A stretch of DNA of 64,000 bases from G965202915 sp965205955 (GTDB taxonomy: Bacteria; Pseudomonadota; Gammaproteobacteria; Eutrophobiales; Eutrophobiaceae). How positions within the stretch are numbered: position 1 is the stretch's first letter; the number at the start of each line of letters is the position of its first letter. The notes beneath the pieces are model-generated. The model had not been told where the DNA came from and made no database searches. It worked only from the letters and a program-made list of their open reading frames with translations. Below are positions 1 through 8,379 of this stretch, in pieces. The stretch covers positions 2,294,001 to 2,358,000 of the forward strand of contig OZ242192.1 of assembly GCA_965205955.1 (NCBI GenBank). Direction: 5' to 3'. A program made the translations under genes and the position numbers.

Positions 1-243
1 CGGGCAAGGTTTCAATCTCAGCGGGTTCTGCTTCCGGCAAGGTGGTATCAGCCGATGGTTGCGGTTCTGCTTCAGTCTCAGCGGGCAAGGTTTCAATCTC
101 AGCGGGTTCTGCTTCCGGCAGCGTGGCATCAATCGGTAGTTGCAGTTCTTCTTCAAGTTCAAAGGGCAAGACTTCAATCTCAGCGGGTTCTGCTTCCGTC
201 AGGGTGGTATCAGCCGATGGTTGCGGTTCTGCTTTAGACTCAG
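1..243. repeat. 81-bp in-frame tandem repeat, about three units
   Basis: The string cgggcaaggtttcaatctca at position 1 recurs at 82, and in slightly changed form at 163, giving an exact 81-bp period. The period is a multiple of three, so each unit adds 27 residues to the minus-strand secreted protein. The array continues off the left edge. Confidence 0.8.
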
Positions 244-388
244 CGGGCTGGGCTTGATACTCAGGAGGTACCGGGCCGGGATATGCGGCATCAGGCAACT
301 CCCACGAATTGGCATAAACCGCAGTACACAGGCAACACCATAGCAGTGCTGCGTATAATATCCCCATTATCCCCGAAAGGTTTCGCAT
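1..388 (-). CDS. Secreted repeat-rich protein, N-terminal part (truncated by window edge)
   Basis: The reading frame starts at an ATG on the minus strand at 388 and stays open to the window edge. It begins MRNLSGIMGILYAALLWCC and has a hydrophobic stretch ending near VYA-NS, which fits a Sec signal peptide with cleavage around residue 27. After a short Pro-rich linker (PGPVPPEYQAQPAES) the protein consists of acidic, Pro/Glu/Ala-rich repeats of 27 residues with the core EAEPAEIETLP. I do not recognise a family. The composition suggests an extended periplasmic or surface linker; the functional domain, if any, lies outside the window. It is transcribed away from the signalling genes that start at 742. 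Confidence 0.6.
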   Translation of the reverse strand, partial: MRNLSGIMGILYAALLWCCLCTAVYANSWELPDAAYPGPVPPEYQAQPAESKAEPQPSADTTLTEAEPAEIEVLPFELEEELQLPIDATLPEAEPAEIETLPAETEAEPQPSADTTLPEAEPAEIETLP

Positions 389-741
389 AAGTTACTATTT
401 AAAAGTTATCAATAAATAATCACAAAAATCCGGTCGGGCAGGAACCAGGGTTCGTAACTATAGTTATGCTTTTCATAAAACTAAATAAAAAAACCTAGAA
501 ATAATATCATATCATTTCCATTTTAATAGTCAAATAAGTTATTGACTTGAAAATAATTTATTGTTATCCTTCCTTTACGCTCTGTTTCAAAGAGAGTCAG
601 GATAGTGATTGTTATATTTGCAATTGTTATTTAAATTTACTTTTATTGTCAAGAATACCTAAAATAACGTGATTATGAGGGAGTATTGTACAGGTTTTAT
701 TCTGTGATTGCATTTATTTTTTTTACATAACTTGAGCCCCA
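389..741. other. AT-rich intergenic region between divergent genes
   Basis: About 350 bases without a credible gene lie between the minus-strand secreted protein and the plus-strand cyclase. The stretch is strongly AT-rich and should carry the promoters of both. One plus-strand promoter-like site is listed separately. No convincing terminator or RNA gene was seen. Confidence 0.6.
542..570 (+). promoter_or_regulatory. Candidate sigma-70 promoter for the cyclase/phosphatase/kinase genes
   Basis: TTGACT at 542-547 and TATCCT at 565-570 are separated by 17 bases, the optimal sigma-70 spacing. The site lies about 170 bases upstream of the cyclase start. The -35 box matches consensus at five of six positions and the -10 box at four of six. 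This is a pattern match only, in AT-rich sequence where chance matches are common. Confidence 0.35.
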
Positions 742-1650
742 ATGGTTCCTAAAACAACGGATCTCGCGATTTTGTTTGCCGATATCAGCGGCAGTACGAA
801 TCTTTTTGAGGTGCTGGGCAATGAGGCGGCACGCGCCAAGGTGGCCGAAGTCCTGGATCTGCTCAAGACTGTAATCAAGAAAAATAATGGCATCGTGATA
901 AAAACCATTGGGGATGAAATCATGTGCACCTTTATGAGTATCAAGGACGCCACCACCGCTGCTTGCGCGATGCAGGAGGCCTTAGAGGATCATAATATCT
1001 CAGGCATAGATAGTGGAGCGCCAATGAAAATCCGGATTGGTATGCATTTTGGACCTACCCTGCTCGAGGGCGGGGACGCCTTCGGTGATTCTGTCAATGT
1101 TGCCGCTCGTATGGCGGCACAGGCCAAAGGCGGACAAATCATAACAACCGGCACAACGATTGATCTTCTGGGAAGCGATATGGCGGATATTGCCGATACT
1201 CGTTTCGTGGACCGGGCGCCTATCAAGGGGAAAAAGGAGGAAATCGAAATCCATGAGATCATCTGGCAGATAGAGGATGTCACGCGCATGGCTACCAGTA
1301 TGATAGAGGATGCGCCGAAAAAACCCAGCGCTACGCTTAAAGTCAAGTACCACGATACTAAAATTGAAGTCAGCCATCGTCGACCAAATCTGGTAATGGG
1401 CAGGAGTCAAAACTGTGACCTGATGATCGAGGAGAAGCTTGCTTCAAGACAGCATGTTCGCATCGAGTTGCGCCGCGACAAGTTTTTCATCATCGATCAG
1501 AGCACAAACGGCACTCACGTCTTGCTGGATAATGCTGTGGACTCCTTTTTACGCAGGGAAGAGATGCCGATAACCGGCAACGGGCGTATCAGCCTTGGCC
1601 GCGCTTTTGATGATAACCCTGCCGAGGTGGTGTATTTCTCAGAGGAGTAA
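742..1650 (+). CDS. Class III adenylate/guanylate cyclase with C-terminal FHA domain
   Basis: A 302-residue cytoplasmic protein. Residues 7-175 form a class III nucleotide cyclase catalytic domain. The two metal-binding aspartates are visible as FADISGST (D14) and TIGDEIM (D58), and the transition-state pair N119 and R123 sits in GDSVNVAARM. Residues 198-300 form an FHA phosphothreonine-binding domain with GRSQNCD (220-226), SRQHV (235-239) and STNGTH (254-259). It probably makes cyclic AMP or GMP; substrate choice cannot be read here. The FHA half suggests it is recruited to, or controlled by, a Thr-phosphorylated protein, most simply the kinase encoded downstream at 2526. It is the first gene of a plus-strand group with a 42-base gap to the phosphatase. 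No clear Shine-Dalgarno sequence precedes the ATG. Confidence 0.88.
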   Translation: MVPKTTDLAILFADISGSTNLFEVLGNEAARAKVAEVLDLLKTVIKKNNGIVIKTIGDEIMCTFMSIKDATTAACAMQEALEDHNISGIDSGAPMKIRIGMHFGPTLLEGGDAFGDSVNVAARMAAQAKGGQIITTGTTIDLLGSDMADIADTRFVDRAPIKGKKEEIEIHEIIWQIEDVTRMATSMIEDAPKKPSATLKVKYHDTKIEVSHRRPNLVMGRSQNCDLMIEEKLASRQHVRIELRRDKFFIIDQSTNGTHVLLDNAVDSFLRREEMPITGNGRISLGRAFDDNPAEVVYFSEE

Positions 1651-1692
1651 ACGCTTGATAATGATACCTTCACTCCAGACTGCCTGATCATC

Positions 1693-2439
1693 ATGTCCGA
1701 CCCACAAGAGATAAAGTCGATTCCGCTGTCATGGAATTCCCATGGCATTACCAATGTCGGCAAGGTTAGAGATCATAATGAAGATGCGATGCTGGATCGG
1801 GCTGATATTGGTCTGTGGGTGGTCGCTGACGGCATGGGAGGACACGCTGCCGGGGACGTGGCAAGCCAGATGATTGTGGAGGCGCTGAACGAGATTCATG
1901 GGGATAATACGCTGGACAGGTGTATTGATGAGATTGAGGATCAGCTTACACAGGTCAATGAGAATTTGATTGGCCTGGCGCAGGGGGGCAAGAAACGGAA
2001 AATGATTGGTAGTACGGTGGTACTAATGCTGGCATATGAAAGTTATTGCATCTACATCTGGGCCGGCGATAGCCGTATGTACCGATTGCGAAATAAGCAA
2101 TTAAAACAGATTACTACTGATCATTCGCAGGTCGAGCAGTACGTGGAGCAGAATTTGATAAGCCGGGAGGAGGCGCTGTGGCATCCGCACAGTAATATGA
2201 TTACCCGGGCCGTCGGCGCCACCAATACCTTGTTCCTCGATATGGATATTCAAAAAATGCAAGCGAAGGATCGCTATATGTTATGTAGCGACGGCTTGAC
2301 AAAACATGTTTATGATCTTGAATTTGAGGATATGCTGAAGAAAGGTAATGCCGAATCGGTGTGTGCGGATTTAATCGATATGGCTCTGTCGCGTGGCGGC
2401 GAGGATAATGTTACTGCTATCATAATCGATATAGAATAA
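1693..2439 (+). CDS. PP2C-family Ser/Thr protein phosphatase (PppA/Stp type)
   Basis: A 248-residue single-domain metal-dependent phosphatase. The family motifs occur in order: VRDHNEDA (metal and phosphate binding), VADGMGGHAAGD, GSTVV, WAGDSRMYR, LCSDGL and GGEDNVTA, which supply the usual aspartates for the two-metal centre. It should remove phosphate from Ser/Thr on proteins phosphorylated by the kinase encoded next. Length and architecture match the bacterial PppA/Stp1 group, with no membrane segment or signal peptide. It sits between the cyclase-FHA gene and the kinase gene, so this is a cyclase-phosphatase-kinase set that is probably co-transcribed. The start codon is not backed by a strong ribosome binding site. 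Confidence 0.92.
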   Translation: MSDPQEIKSIPLSWNSHGITNVGKVRDHNEDAMLDRADIGLWVVADGMGGHAAGDVASQMIVEALNEIHGDNTLDRCIDEIEDQLTQVNENLIGLAQGGKKRKMIGSTVVLMLAYESYCIYIWAGDSRMYRLRNKQLKQITTDHSQVEQYVEQNLISREEALWHPHSNMITRAVGATNTLFLDMDIQKMQAKDRYMLCSDGLTKHVYDLEFEDMLKKGNAESVCADLIDMALSRGGEDNVTAIIIDIE

Positions 2440-2525
2440 ATGGTATACTTTAGATGTCTATGTTGTACTAACAGATATGTTTTATATGAATCTATACGCT
2501 TTGACACAACACGGAGGGTATTGTA

Positions 2526-5500
2526 GTGGCCGACTTTAAAGCTGCGCTTGAGGCCCTTGCACAGGGAAAAATCAAGCCGAAAACATTATCAAACCAATTA
2601 AAAAAGTTATTGGAGCAATCTCCCGGGGTTGCCAACAAACTTCTGGCGCAGATCGATCAATACCATGCGAAAAAGTTTATCAATGACGCCCAATATGCGG
2701 AACTGAAAAGACAAATCAATCATTTCAGACGCACACACCGGACTGAAACCGAAGCAAGTGCGGGCGGCGGTGATGCAACGGTATTCGACCGCGGAGACGA
2801 TCAATCTCAATCATCAGGCGTGCCGAGTGAGGAGGATCTGGCCACTGAAATCAATGAAAAAACCCGGATAGTCGATGAAGATGAAAAAGAGGAAACCTTC
2901 GGCACAGATCCGGGAAGCAAAACAGTCGATTTCGACCTCAGTATGGCGGGCTCGGACATTTCCTCTCCGTCGGCCACCTCAGGCACGGGGCCAATGAGTT
3001 CCGAATGGACTGATCCTGCTGCCATATCCGGGGATGATGCAACCGGCGAATATCATGAAGGCTCGGTTATTAAACAACGCTTCAAGCTGGAAAAGGTGCT
3101 GGGTATTGGCGGCATGGGAAAGGTGTACAAGGCGCTCGACTTACTGAAATACGAGGCAAGAGACAAAAGACCCTATGTTGCCGTCAAACTCTTGAACGAG
3201 GATTTCAAGCAACACCCTGAGGCCTTCATTTCTCTGCAACGTGAATCCAGCCGTCAGCAAAAACTGGCGCATCCGAATATCGCTACCATCTATGATTTTG
3301 ACCGCGTCGGCGGCCCCGGCACACCGGTTTTTATCACGATGGAATTGATGGAAGGCATGGAGCTGAAAGATTACATCAAGAAAAACGTTATATCGAGAAA
3401 CGGGCTGCCCTTCAATGAAGCCAATGATATTATCAAGCAGTTGGGAGCAGGCTTGATCTATGCCCATGAACGCAGGCTGGTGCATTCCGATTTCAAACCG
3501 GGCAACGCATTTTACTGCAATGACGGGACGGTGAAAACTCTGGACTTCGGCATCGCCCGGGCCGTTAAAAATCCGCTCACCGGTGAGGCTGAAAAGACTT
3601 TGTTCGACGCAGGCAAACTGGGCGCATTGACACCGGCCTACGCCAGTCTCGAAATGCTTGCGGGCCAAGAACCGGACACGCGGGATGATACCTATGCGCT
3701 TGGCTGCACCTCCTATGAATTATTAACAGGCAAACACCCCTTCAATAAAGCGCCCGCGGATAAGGCCAAAAAAAACAATCTTGTTCCACCCTATATTAAA
3801 TCGCTCAATAAAAAACAAAATCGCGCATTGAGGCGGGCGGTGGCATTTGATCGTAAAGATCGGAGCCCCACTGTCGCACACTTTCTGGATGAACTGGAAG
3901 GCAAGGCCACGTGGCACAAAAATCCGTTTGTGATTGCCGCGGCTGTCATAGTGGGCATTGGGTTGATGTTGATCAACCCGGCTCTGGATTATCTGCATAA
4001 TGAGAAACTGCAAGCAATGGTGGCCGAGATTAACAACGGCGATCAGGCAACCATCGTTGCCAAAATGGCTGAAATAAGGCAGTTGGAACCGGCGGACAAA
4101 ACAACGGTTACCGATCAGGCCAAAGATATACTGCAGAATTATTTCAAGAACAAGATCGCCGCCACGATTGATACCTCCGGCGAAGACTATGACTTCAAGG
4201 CGGCGGCCTCAACATTGAAGAATATTGAAGAATTCTATCCGGAATCGATTTTTCTGCAGGAGCAAGAGGGTTTGATCAACAGCACCAAAAAACAATTTAT
4301 CAGCCTGTTGAATATAGAATATGTTACCGCATTAAAGGATAAATCTCTGATTGATAACACCAAGGAAATCCTGGACAAGGTTGCCAGGGTGGACGCGAAC
4401 CATCCTCTACTTGAAGATCCCCGCCCAAGTGTGGCCTATCGGGAACTCGCCAGGGAGGCATTCGAGAATAATGACTTTGATTTGGCGCTGGGACTGGCGG
4501 AATCCGGTATGGAAACGGCGCCGGATGATCAGCGCCTGATAGACCTTAGGTCCTCAATCCAGAGGGCGCAAAAAGTCGGTGAGCTCGAGCAGGCTTTATC
4601 TGCCGTCAAAGGGCAATTGACAAGTCTGCCGGATTTCCAACAGCACACCGCCGCAATTGCGGAATTGTCCTCATTGAATCCTGAGGGCGCGCTGATAACG
4701 GAATTGTCAGCGACCGCGAAACTTCTGGTCAATGAGGATCTGAAGTCGATATTGGCAACAGGCGCACGCGAGGATGCGGAAAGTATGGCGGCTGATTATG
4801 GTGAGTTGCTGAATGCGCTGGCATTGAACGTTGAGTTGACGGAGTTGAAACTGGCGCATCTGTCCGGTGATGAACGCTCCGGCGCAATTCAGGAAATTTC
4901 CAATCAGGATATCGACGAGATTCAACAGAGCCTGACTGAGCCGAATATAGAAGACGCCTCTTGGGAATCGAAATTGTTGGCCAATGTGCAGGAATTAGGC
5001 AGTCTGGCGAAGGAAAGGCCCTCAATCAACGAAACACTGAATGATTTCCGCCGGCAAATCGCGGGTCTGTACATCACCAAGGCAAATGAGGTCCTGGACA
5101 GGAAAAGATTCGACCTGGCCGATAGTCTGATTAACCGAGGGGAAACATTTTCCCCCGGACTACAGGATCTTTTCGATGTGCGCAATGCTGTTGCCAGCGC
5201 CAGGGCGGAAGATGCCCGCCAGGAAAGAATACGTTCAAACAAGGCGGATCTGAAGACTTTCACCGACGGCGACAATGTCACCGAGGCGGTGCAGGCGTAT
5301 GCGCAATTAAAGGCTGATTTGCCGGAAGATGATATCTTCCTGACTACTGAGGCGGCAACGATGATGTCCGGGAGCTATGCCCGCCTGGCCAAGAGCCGGG
5401 GCGAGGCAAAGGATTTTAAATCGGCGTTTGCCTTGGCCAAAAGAGGTGTTGAAATCGATCCAAATAATTCCACGCTACAAAGTCTGAGCAATGAATATGA

Positions 5501-6842
5501 AGCCGAAGCGAATATCATTGAGTTAATTGCGCTGTTCAGCAATAACAGCGTATTATCGTTTCCAAATAATGTTCGGATCAAAGTCGATCAAATCCAGAAT
5601 TTTGCCGCGCCCGGCCGGTCGGCGGAATTCAGCAAACAGGCTATTCAATCCCTTTCCGAGAAAATTAATGCCTTACGGGGGCCGAATGAAACTGCCGCAG
5701 CAGCTATAGCACAAAGCGCCTCGGCAATGTTTCCTTCCAGCAGTATATTGGCAAAACTCAAAACCGAATTGCAACTGCAACCATGGGATCAATTTACTTC
5801 GGTCAATACCCTGGTCAGTGTCGGTAAATTATCGGAGGCGCAGCAAATTCAACAGGCGGCCGCTACCGAGTTCGCCGGCCATCCACAATTTGTATCCTTT
5901 TCGGAAAACCTTGCCCAGAAAATTATCGAGGCCAATAGCATCTTCGATATTTTTGTCGAGGATCGCAATGCCGCCGGGGAAAATCATGCAGGCCTGATAA
6001 GAACCAAAAACCTGCTGGCGCGCGCCCAGCAACTTTGGACAGACAATCCTGATTTTGCGGCGGCGGAACAAGGGCTCAATGACCGTATCGCGCAATATAA
6101 ACCGAAACCGAAGATCCGCAAGGCGGAAGAAGAACTGACTGTAGCAGCGATAACGGATGATGCGGGCACAACCGCCCAAAAAGTCGAGTGGAAACCAATA
6201 CCGAGTGATTCTGATTGCACTACCCGATTAGCCGGCTATGGCCGCCGCGCTAAAGCAATCTGTTATGACATGATCCATACACAGGCCCGCGGACCGTTAA
6301 TGGTGGTTGTTCCTACCGGAGAGAATATTGGTAATCATTTTGCAATCGGTAAATATGAAATTTCCGTTGGCGACTGGAGCAAATACTGCATTTTAAGCGG
6401 TAATTGCAAGGCCATTAAAGAAAGGGATAAAAGTGAGCCGATGACCGGAATTTCATTGGCGGACGTGCAAACCTATACAAATTGGCTGTCTGAGCGTACC
6501 GGCAAGACATACCGCCTGCCTTCCAAGAAAGAATGGGAATATGCGGCTAATTCTGGCGGAAAACAGCCGAAGAAAGACTTTAACTGCCGCGTCGCCGTGG
6601 GCGACAAAATCATAAAGGGCAACGGAACGATCAGTATCAAGTCCGGTAAATCCAATCAGTGGGGATTAAAAAATTATATTGGTAACGTTCAGGAATGGGT
6701 GCTTGACGGTAGCTCCGCATTTGCACGCGGCGGCGCTTTCTCCGATTCACACTCCAAGTGCGATATTTCACTCGAACGTTCCCATAATGGCGCCCCGGAT
6801 GAAACTACCGGTTTTCGTCTCCTCAGGGAGGAGATCGGATAA
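2526..6842 (+). CDS. Large membrane Ser/Thr protein kinase with C-terminal FGE/sulfatase-modifying-factor domain
   Basis: A 1438-residue protein starting at GTG 2526, with GGAGG about 8 bases upstream. Residues 1-70 are a helical region, followed by an acidic linker. A Hanks-type kinase domain spans about 178-455: glycine loop GIGGMGKVYKA, VAVK lysine, catalytic loop HSDFKPGN, and LDFGIAR. The catalytic loop has HSD where most kinases have HRD. One membrane segment (about 464-488) is followed by roughly 750 residues of helical, TPR-like, probably periplasmic sequence. The last 180 residues are an FGE/SUMF1-like domain (GKYEISVGDW, YRLPSKKEWEYA, GNVQEWV, ARGGAF, GFRLLRE). That fold occurs in formylglycine-generating enzymes but also in many ligand-binding or structural proteins, so enzymatic activity is not assured. 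The neighbouring phosphatase and FHA genes make it the likely writer of a phospho-Thr circuit. Confidence 0.9.
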   Translation: MADFKAALEALAQGKIKPKTLSNQLKKLLEQSPGVANKLLAQIDQYHAKKFINDAQYAELKRQINHFRRTHRTETEASAGGGDATVFDRGDDQSQSSGVPSEEDLATEINEKTRIVDEDEKEETFGTDPGSKTVDFDLSMAGSDISSPSATSGTGPMSSEWTDPAAISGDDATGEYHEGSVIKQRFKLEKVLGIGGMGKVYKALDLLKYEARDKRPYVAVKLLNEDFKQHPEAFISLQRESSRQQKLAHPNIATIYDFDRVGGPGTPVFITMELMEGMELKDYIKKNVISRNGLPFNEANDIIKQLGAGLIYAHERRLVHSDFKPGNAFYCNDGTVKTLDFGIARAVKNPLTGEAEKTLFDAGKLGALTPAYASLEMLAGQEPDTRDDTYALGCTSYELLTGKHPFNKAPADKAKKNNLVPPYIKSLNKKQNRALRRAVAFDRKDRSPTVAHFLDELEGKATWHKNPFVIAAAVIVGIGLMLINPALDYLHNEKLQAMVAEINNGDQATIVAKMAEIRQLEPADKTTVTDQAKDILQNYFKNKIAATIDTSGEDYDFKAAASTLKNIEEFYPESIFLQEQEGLINSTKKQFISLLNIEYVTALKDKSLIDNTKEILDKVARVDANHPLLEDPRPSVAYRELAREAFENNDFDLALGLAESGMETAPDDQRLIDLRSSIQRAQKVGELEQALSAVKGQLTSLPDFQQHTAAIAELSSLNPEGALITELSATAKLLVNEDLKSILATGAREDAESMAADYGELLNALALNVELTELKLAHLSGDERSGAIQEISNQDIDEIQQSLTEPNIEDASWESKLLANVQELGSLAKERPSINETLNDFRRQIAGLYITKANEVLDRKRFDLADSLINRGETFSPGLQDLFDVRNAVASARAEDARQERIRSNKADLKTFTDGDNVTEAVQAYAQLKADLPEDDIFLTTEAATMMSGSYARLAKSRGEAKDFKSAFALAKRGVEIDPNNSTLQSLSNEYEAEANIIELIALFSNNSVLSFPNNVRIKVDQIQNFAAPGRSAEFSKQAIQSLSEKINALRGPNETAAAAIAQSASAMFPSSSILAKLKTELQLQPWDQFTSVNTLVSVGKLSEAQQIQQAAATEFAGHPQFVSFSENLAQKIIEANSIFDIFVEDRNAAGENHAGLIRTKNLLARAQQLWTDNPDFAAAEQGLNDRIAQYKPKPKIRKAEEELTVAAITDDAGTTAQKVEWKPIPSDSDCTTRLAGYGRRAKAICYDMIHTQARGPLMVVVPTGENIGNHFAIGKYEISVGDWSKYCILSGNCKAIKERDKSEPMTGISLADVQTYTNWLSERTGKTYRLPSKKEWEYAANSGGKQPKKDFNCRVAVGDKIIKGNGTISIKSGKSNQWGLKNYIGNVQEWVLDGSSAFARGGAFSDSHSKCDISLERSHNGAPDETTGFRLLREEIG

Positions 6843-6868
6843 CCTTATCAATCAGGATGGGGAATTAA

Positions 6869-7585
6869 ATGGCCAATGCAAGCTTGCGTCAACTGGCGAA
6901 GGCCTTCTCCGTAGGCAATATAGATCAAACAGCCTATCGTAAGGCCAGAACTGATCTGATAACGGGTATTATCGATGGAACGATTGCTCTTGAGGAGAAT
7001 ACTTACCCGCCCCTTGTTAACCCGTCAAAATCTGCAAATAAGGCGCACCATGAAAAAACTGAAATAAGATCCGTGCCTGTCTCGGACCAGATTCACGCTG
7101 ATACATTGGCGCCTATGGATGGAAAATTACCAATAATGGTGGTCGCCGCCGGCATCATCGCCGTTTTGCTGATTATCTTTATTGGTTTTATGGTGATACC
7201 TGATACTCCCGAACAGACCGCCGAACAAAAAAGTGCCGATGCAAAAATTGCAGGGGAAGGCGCCGAGTCACCCGAAACCAACGCGGGTAATAAAATAATT
7301 GACGATTTTCTTTCGCAAAAGCTGTGGGGCAACGAGGCGCTTCAATCATTTCAGATACAATGGGATCAGTTGACACCGGAAGAAACCAAGGCGGCTCTGG
7401 ACAGCAATGCGATGAAACGCCTGAGCAATGCCATCTATAGACAACTGCTTGAGGAGCAATCCCTGAAGGCCATCGGCGATAGTCAGGCAGCCGCGCAGAG
7501 ACAGGAACAGCTTATCGATTTTGCCTCTTCAATAGGTATTGCTGATCCCCGCTTTAACTCTTCGCAGTTCAAGTCCCCCGAATAG
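6869..7585 (+). CDS. Single-pass membrane protein of unknown function, N-terminal short helical domain
   Basis: A 238-residue protein starting at ATG 6869 after GGGGA about 6 bases upstream, 26 bases past the kinase stop, so probably in the same operon. Residues 1-45 (LRQLAKAFSVGNIDQTAYRK and following) form a short helical module resembling SHOCT-like N-terminal segments, and the kinase begins with a comparable helical stretch. One membrane segment (about residues 89-111, MVVAAGIIAVLLIIFIGFMV) follows a polar linker. The C-terminal 120 residues are charged and helical. I do not recognise the family. The position suggests an accessory or substrate of the kinase. Confidence 0.7.
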   Translation: MANASLRQLAKAFSVGNIDQTAYRKARTDLITGIIDGTIALEENTYPPLVNPSKSANKAHHEKTEIRSVPVSDQIHADTLAPMDGKLPIMVVAAGIIAVLLIIFIGFMVIPDTPEQTAEQKSADAKIAGEGAESPETNAGNKIIDDFLSQKLWGNEALQSFQIQWDQLTPEETKAALDSNAMKRLSNAIYRQLLEEQSLKAIGDSQAAAQRQEQLIDFASSIGIADPRFNSSQFKSPE

Positions 7586-7683
7586 CAGCCTGCGATAAAA
7601 GGATCTGGCAAAAAGTATACTGTTAGCCGACGGGCAACCGTTGTTTCGACGGCCTGAGTGCCCACCGCCAATCAATTTGCCAC

Positions 7684-8379
7684 TCAAGTACTGCTGAATT
7701 CCATCTTGATTCCGGCAAGTTCTATCAGGTCATCGTTTTTAAGCTGATATGCCTTGCGACCAATAGGTTCACCGTTTACCACCGGATAGTTTTGTCCATC
7801 GCCAGCGCTTTCAATATGAGTCAGAAAATAGCCTTGCGGCCTCCTGGAAATAACCGCAACCTGGCCACCGGGTTTTCCCAGAGTGATCAGCGCCTTGGTC
7901 AATTCAAGCTCCTTGCCCGCAATAGGCCCATTTAAAACGGTCAAACGGCCCAGTGGCATACCGCCTGCAGAGGTTTCCATCTTGGGAGCAGCGCCTGCTT
8001 TTTCGGCAGCTTTGGCTGCGGCGGCAACGGCATTGGCCGAACCCGGTTTGATAATCATGGTTTTCTCAAACTCATCATCATCCAGAGCCGCATTTTCGTT
8101 GATATATTTCAGCTCATGTTTACCAAGCCCGATTACATCGCCATCTCTCAACGCATGTTTTTTAATGAGCTTTCCGTTCACATAAGAGCCATTAGTACTA
8201 CCAAGATCTTCGATAAAGGAGTCATCCAGAATAGTGAGCACAAGAGCATGCTTCCCACTTACTGCCAGATTATCAATTTGGATATCGTTATCGGGTTTAC
8301 GTCCAATGGACAGACGTTCACGGTCCAGTTCATACTCTCCCTGAACTACACCACTCATGCTTAGTACTAACTTAGCCAT
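7684..8379 (-). CDS. FHA-domain protein with two FHA-like modules
   Basis: A 231-residue cytoplasmic protein. Residues 5-95 are a clear FHA domain: SIGRKPDNDI, SGKHA, and LGSTNGSYVNG provide the Arg, Ser, His and Asn used for phosphothreonine binding. An Ala-rich linker leads to a second domain (about 145-230) with the spacing of an FHA fold (LITLGKPGG, NGEPIG), but the phosphopeptide-binding Arg and Ser are less clear. A threonine in the linker (FEKTMIIKPG) resembles sites phosphorylated by bacterial kinases. The start overlaps the end of the upstream phosphatase gene by 8 bases, which supports translational coupling. It is probably a reader for phospho-Thr made by the kinase at 2526. Confidence 0.88.
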   Translation of the reverse strand: MAKLVLSMSGVVQGEYELDRERLSIGRKPDNDIQIDNLAVSGKHALVLTILDDSFIEDLGSTNGSYVNGKLIKKHALRDGDVIGLGKHELKYINENAALDDDEFEKTMIIKPGSANAVAAAAKAAEKAGAAPKMETSAGGMPLGRLTVLNGPIAGKELELTKALITLGKPGGQVAVISRRPQGYFLTHIESAGDGQNYPVVNGEPIGRKAYQLKNDDLIELAGIKMEFSST

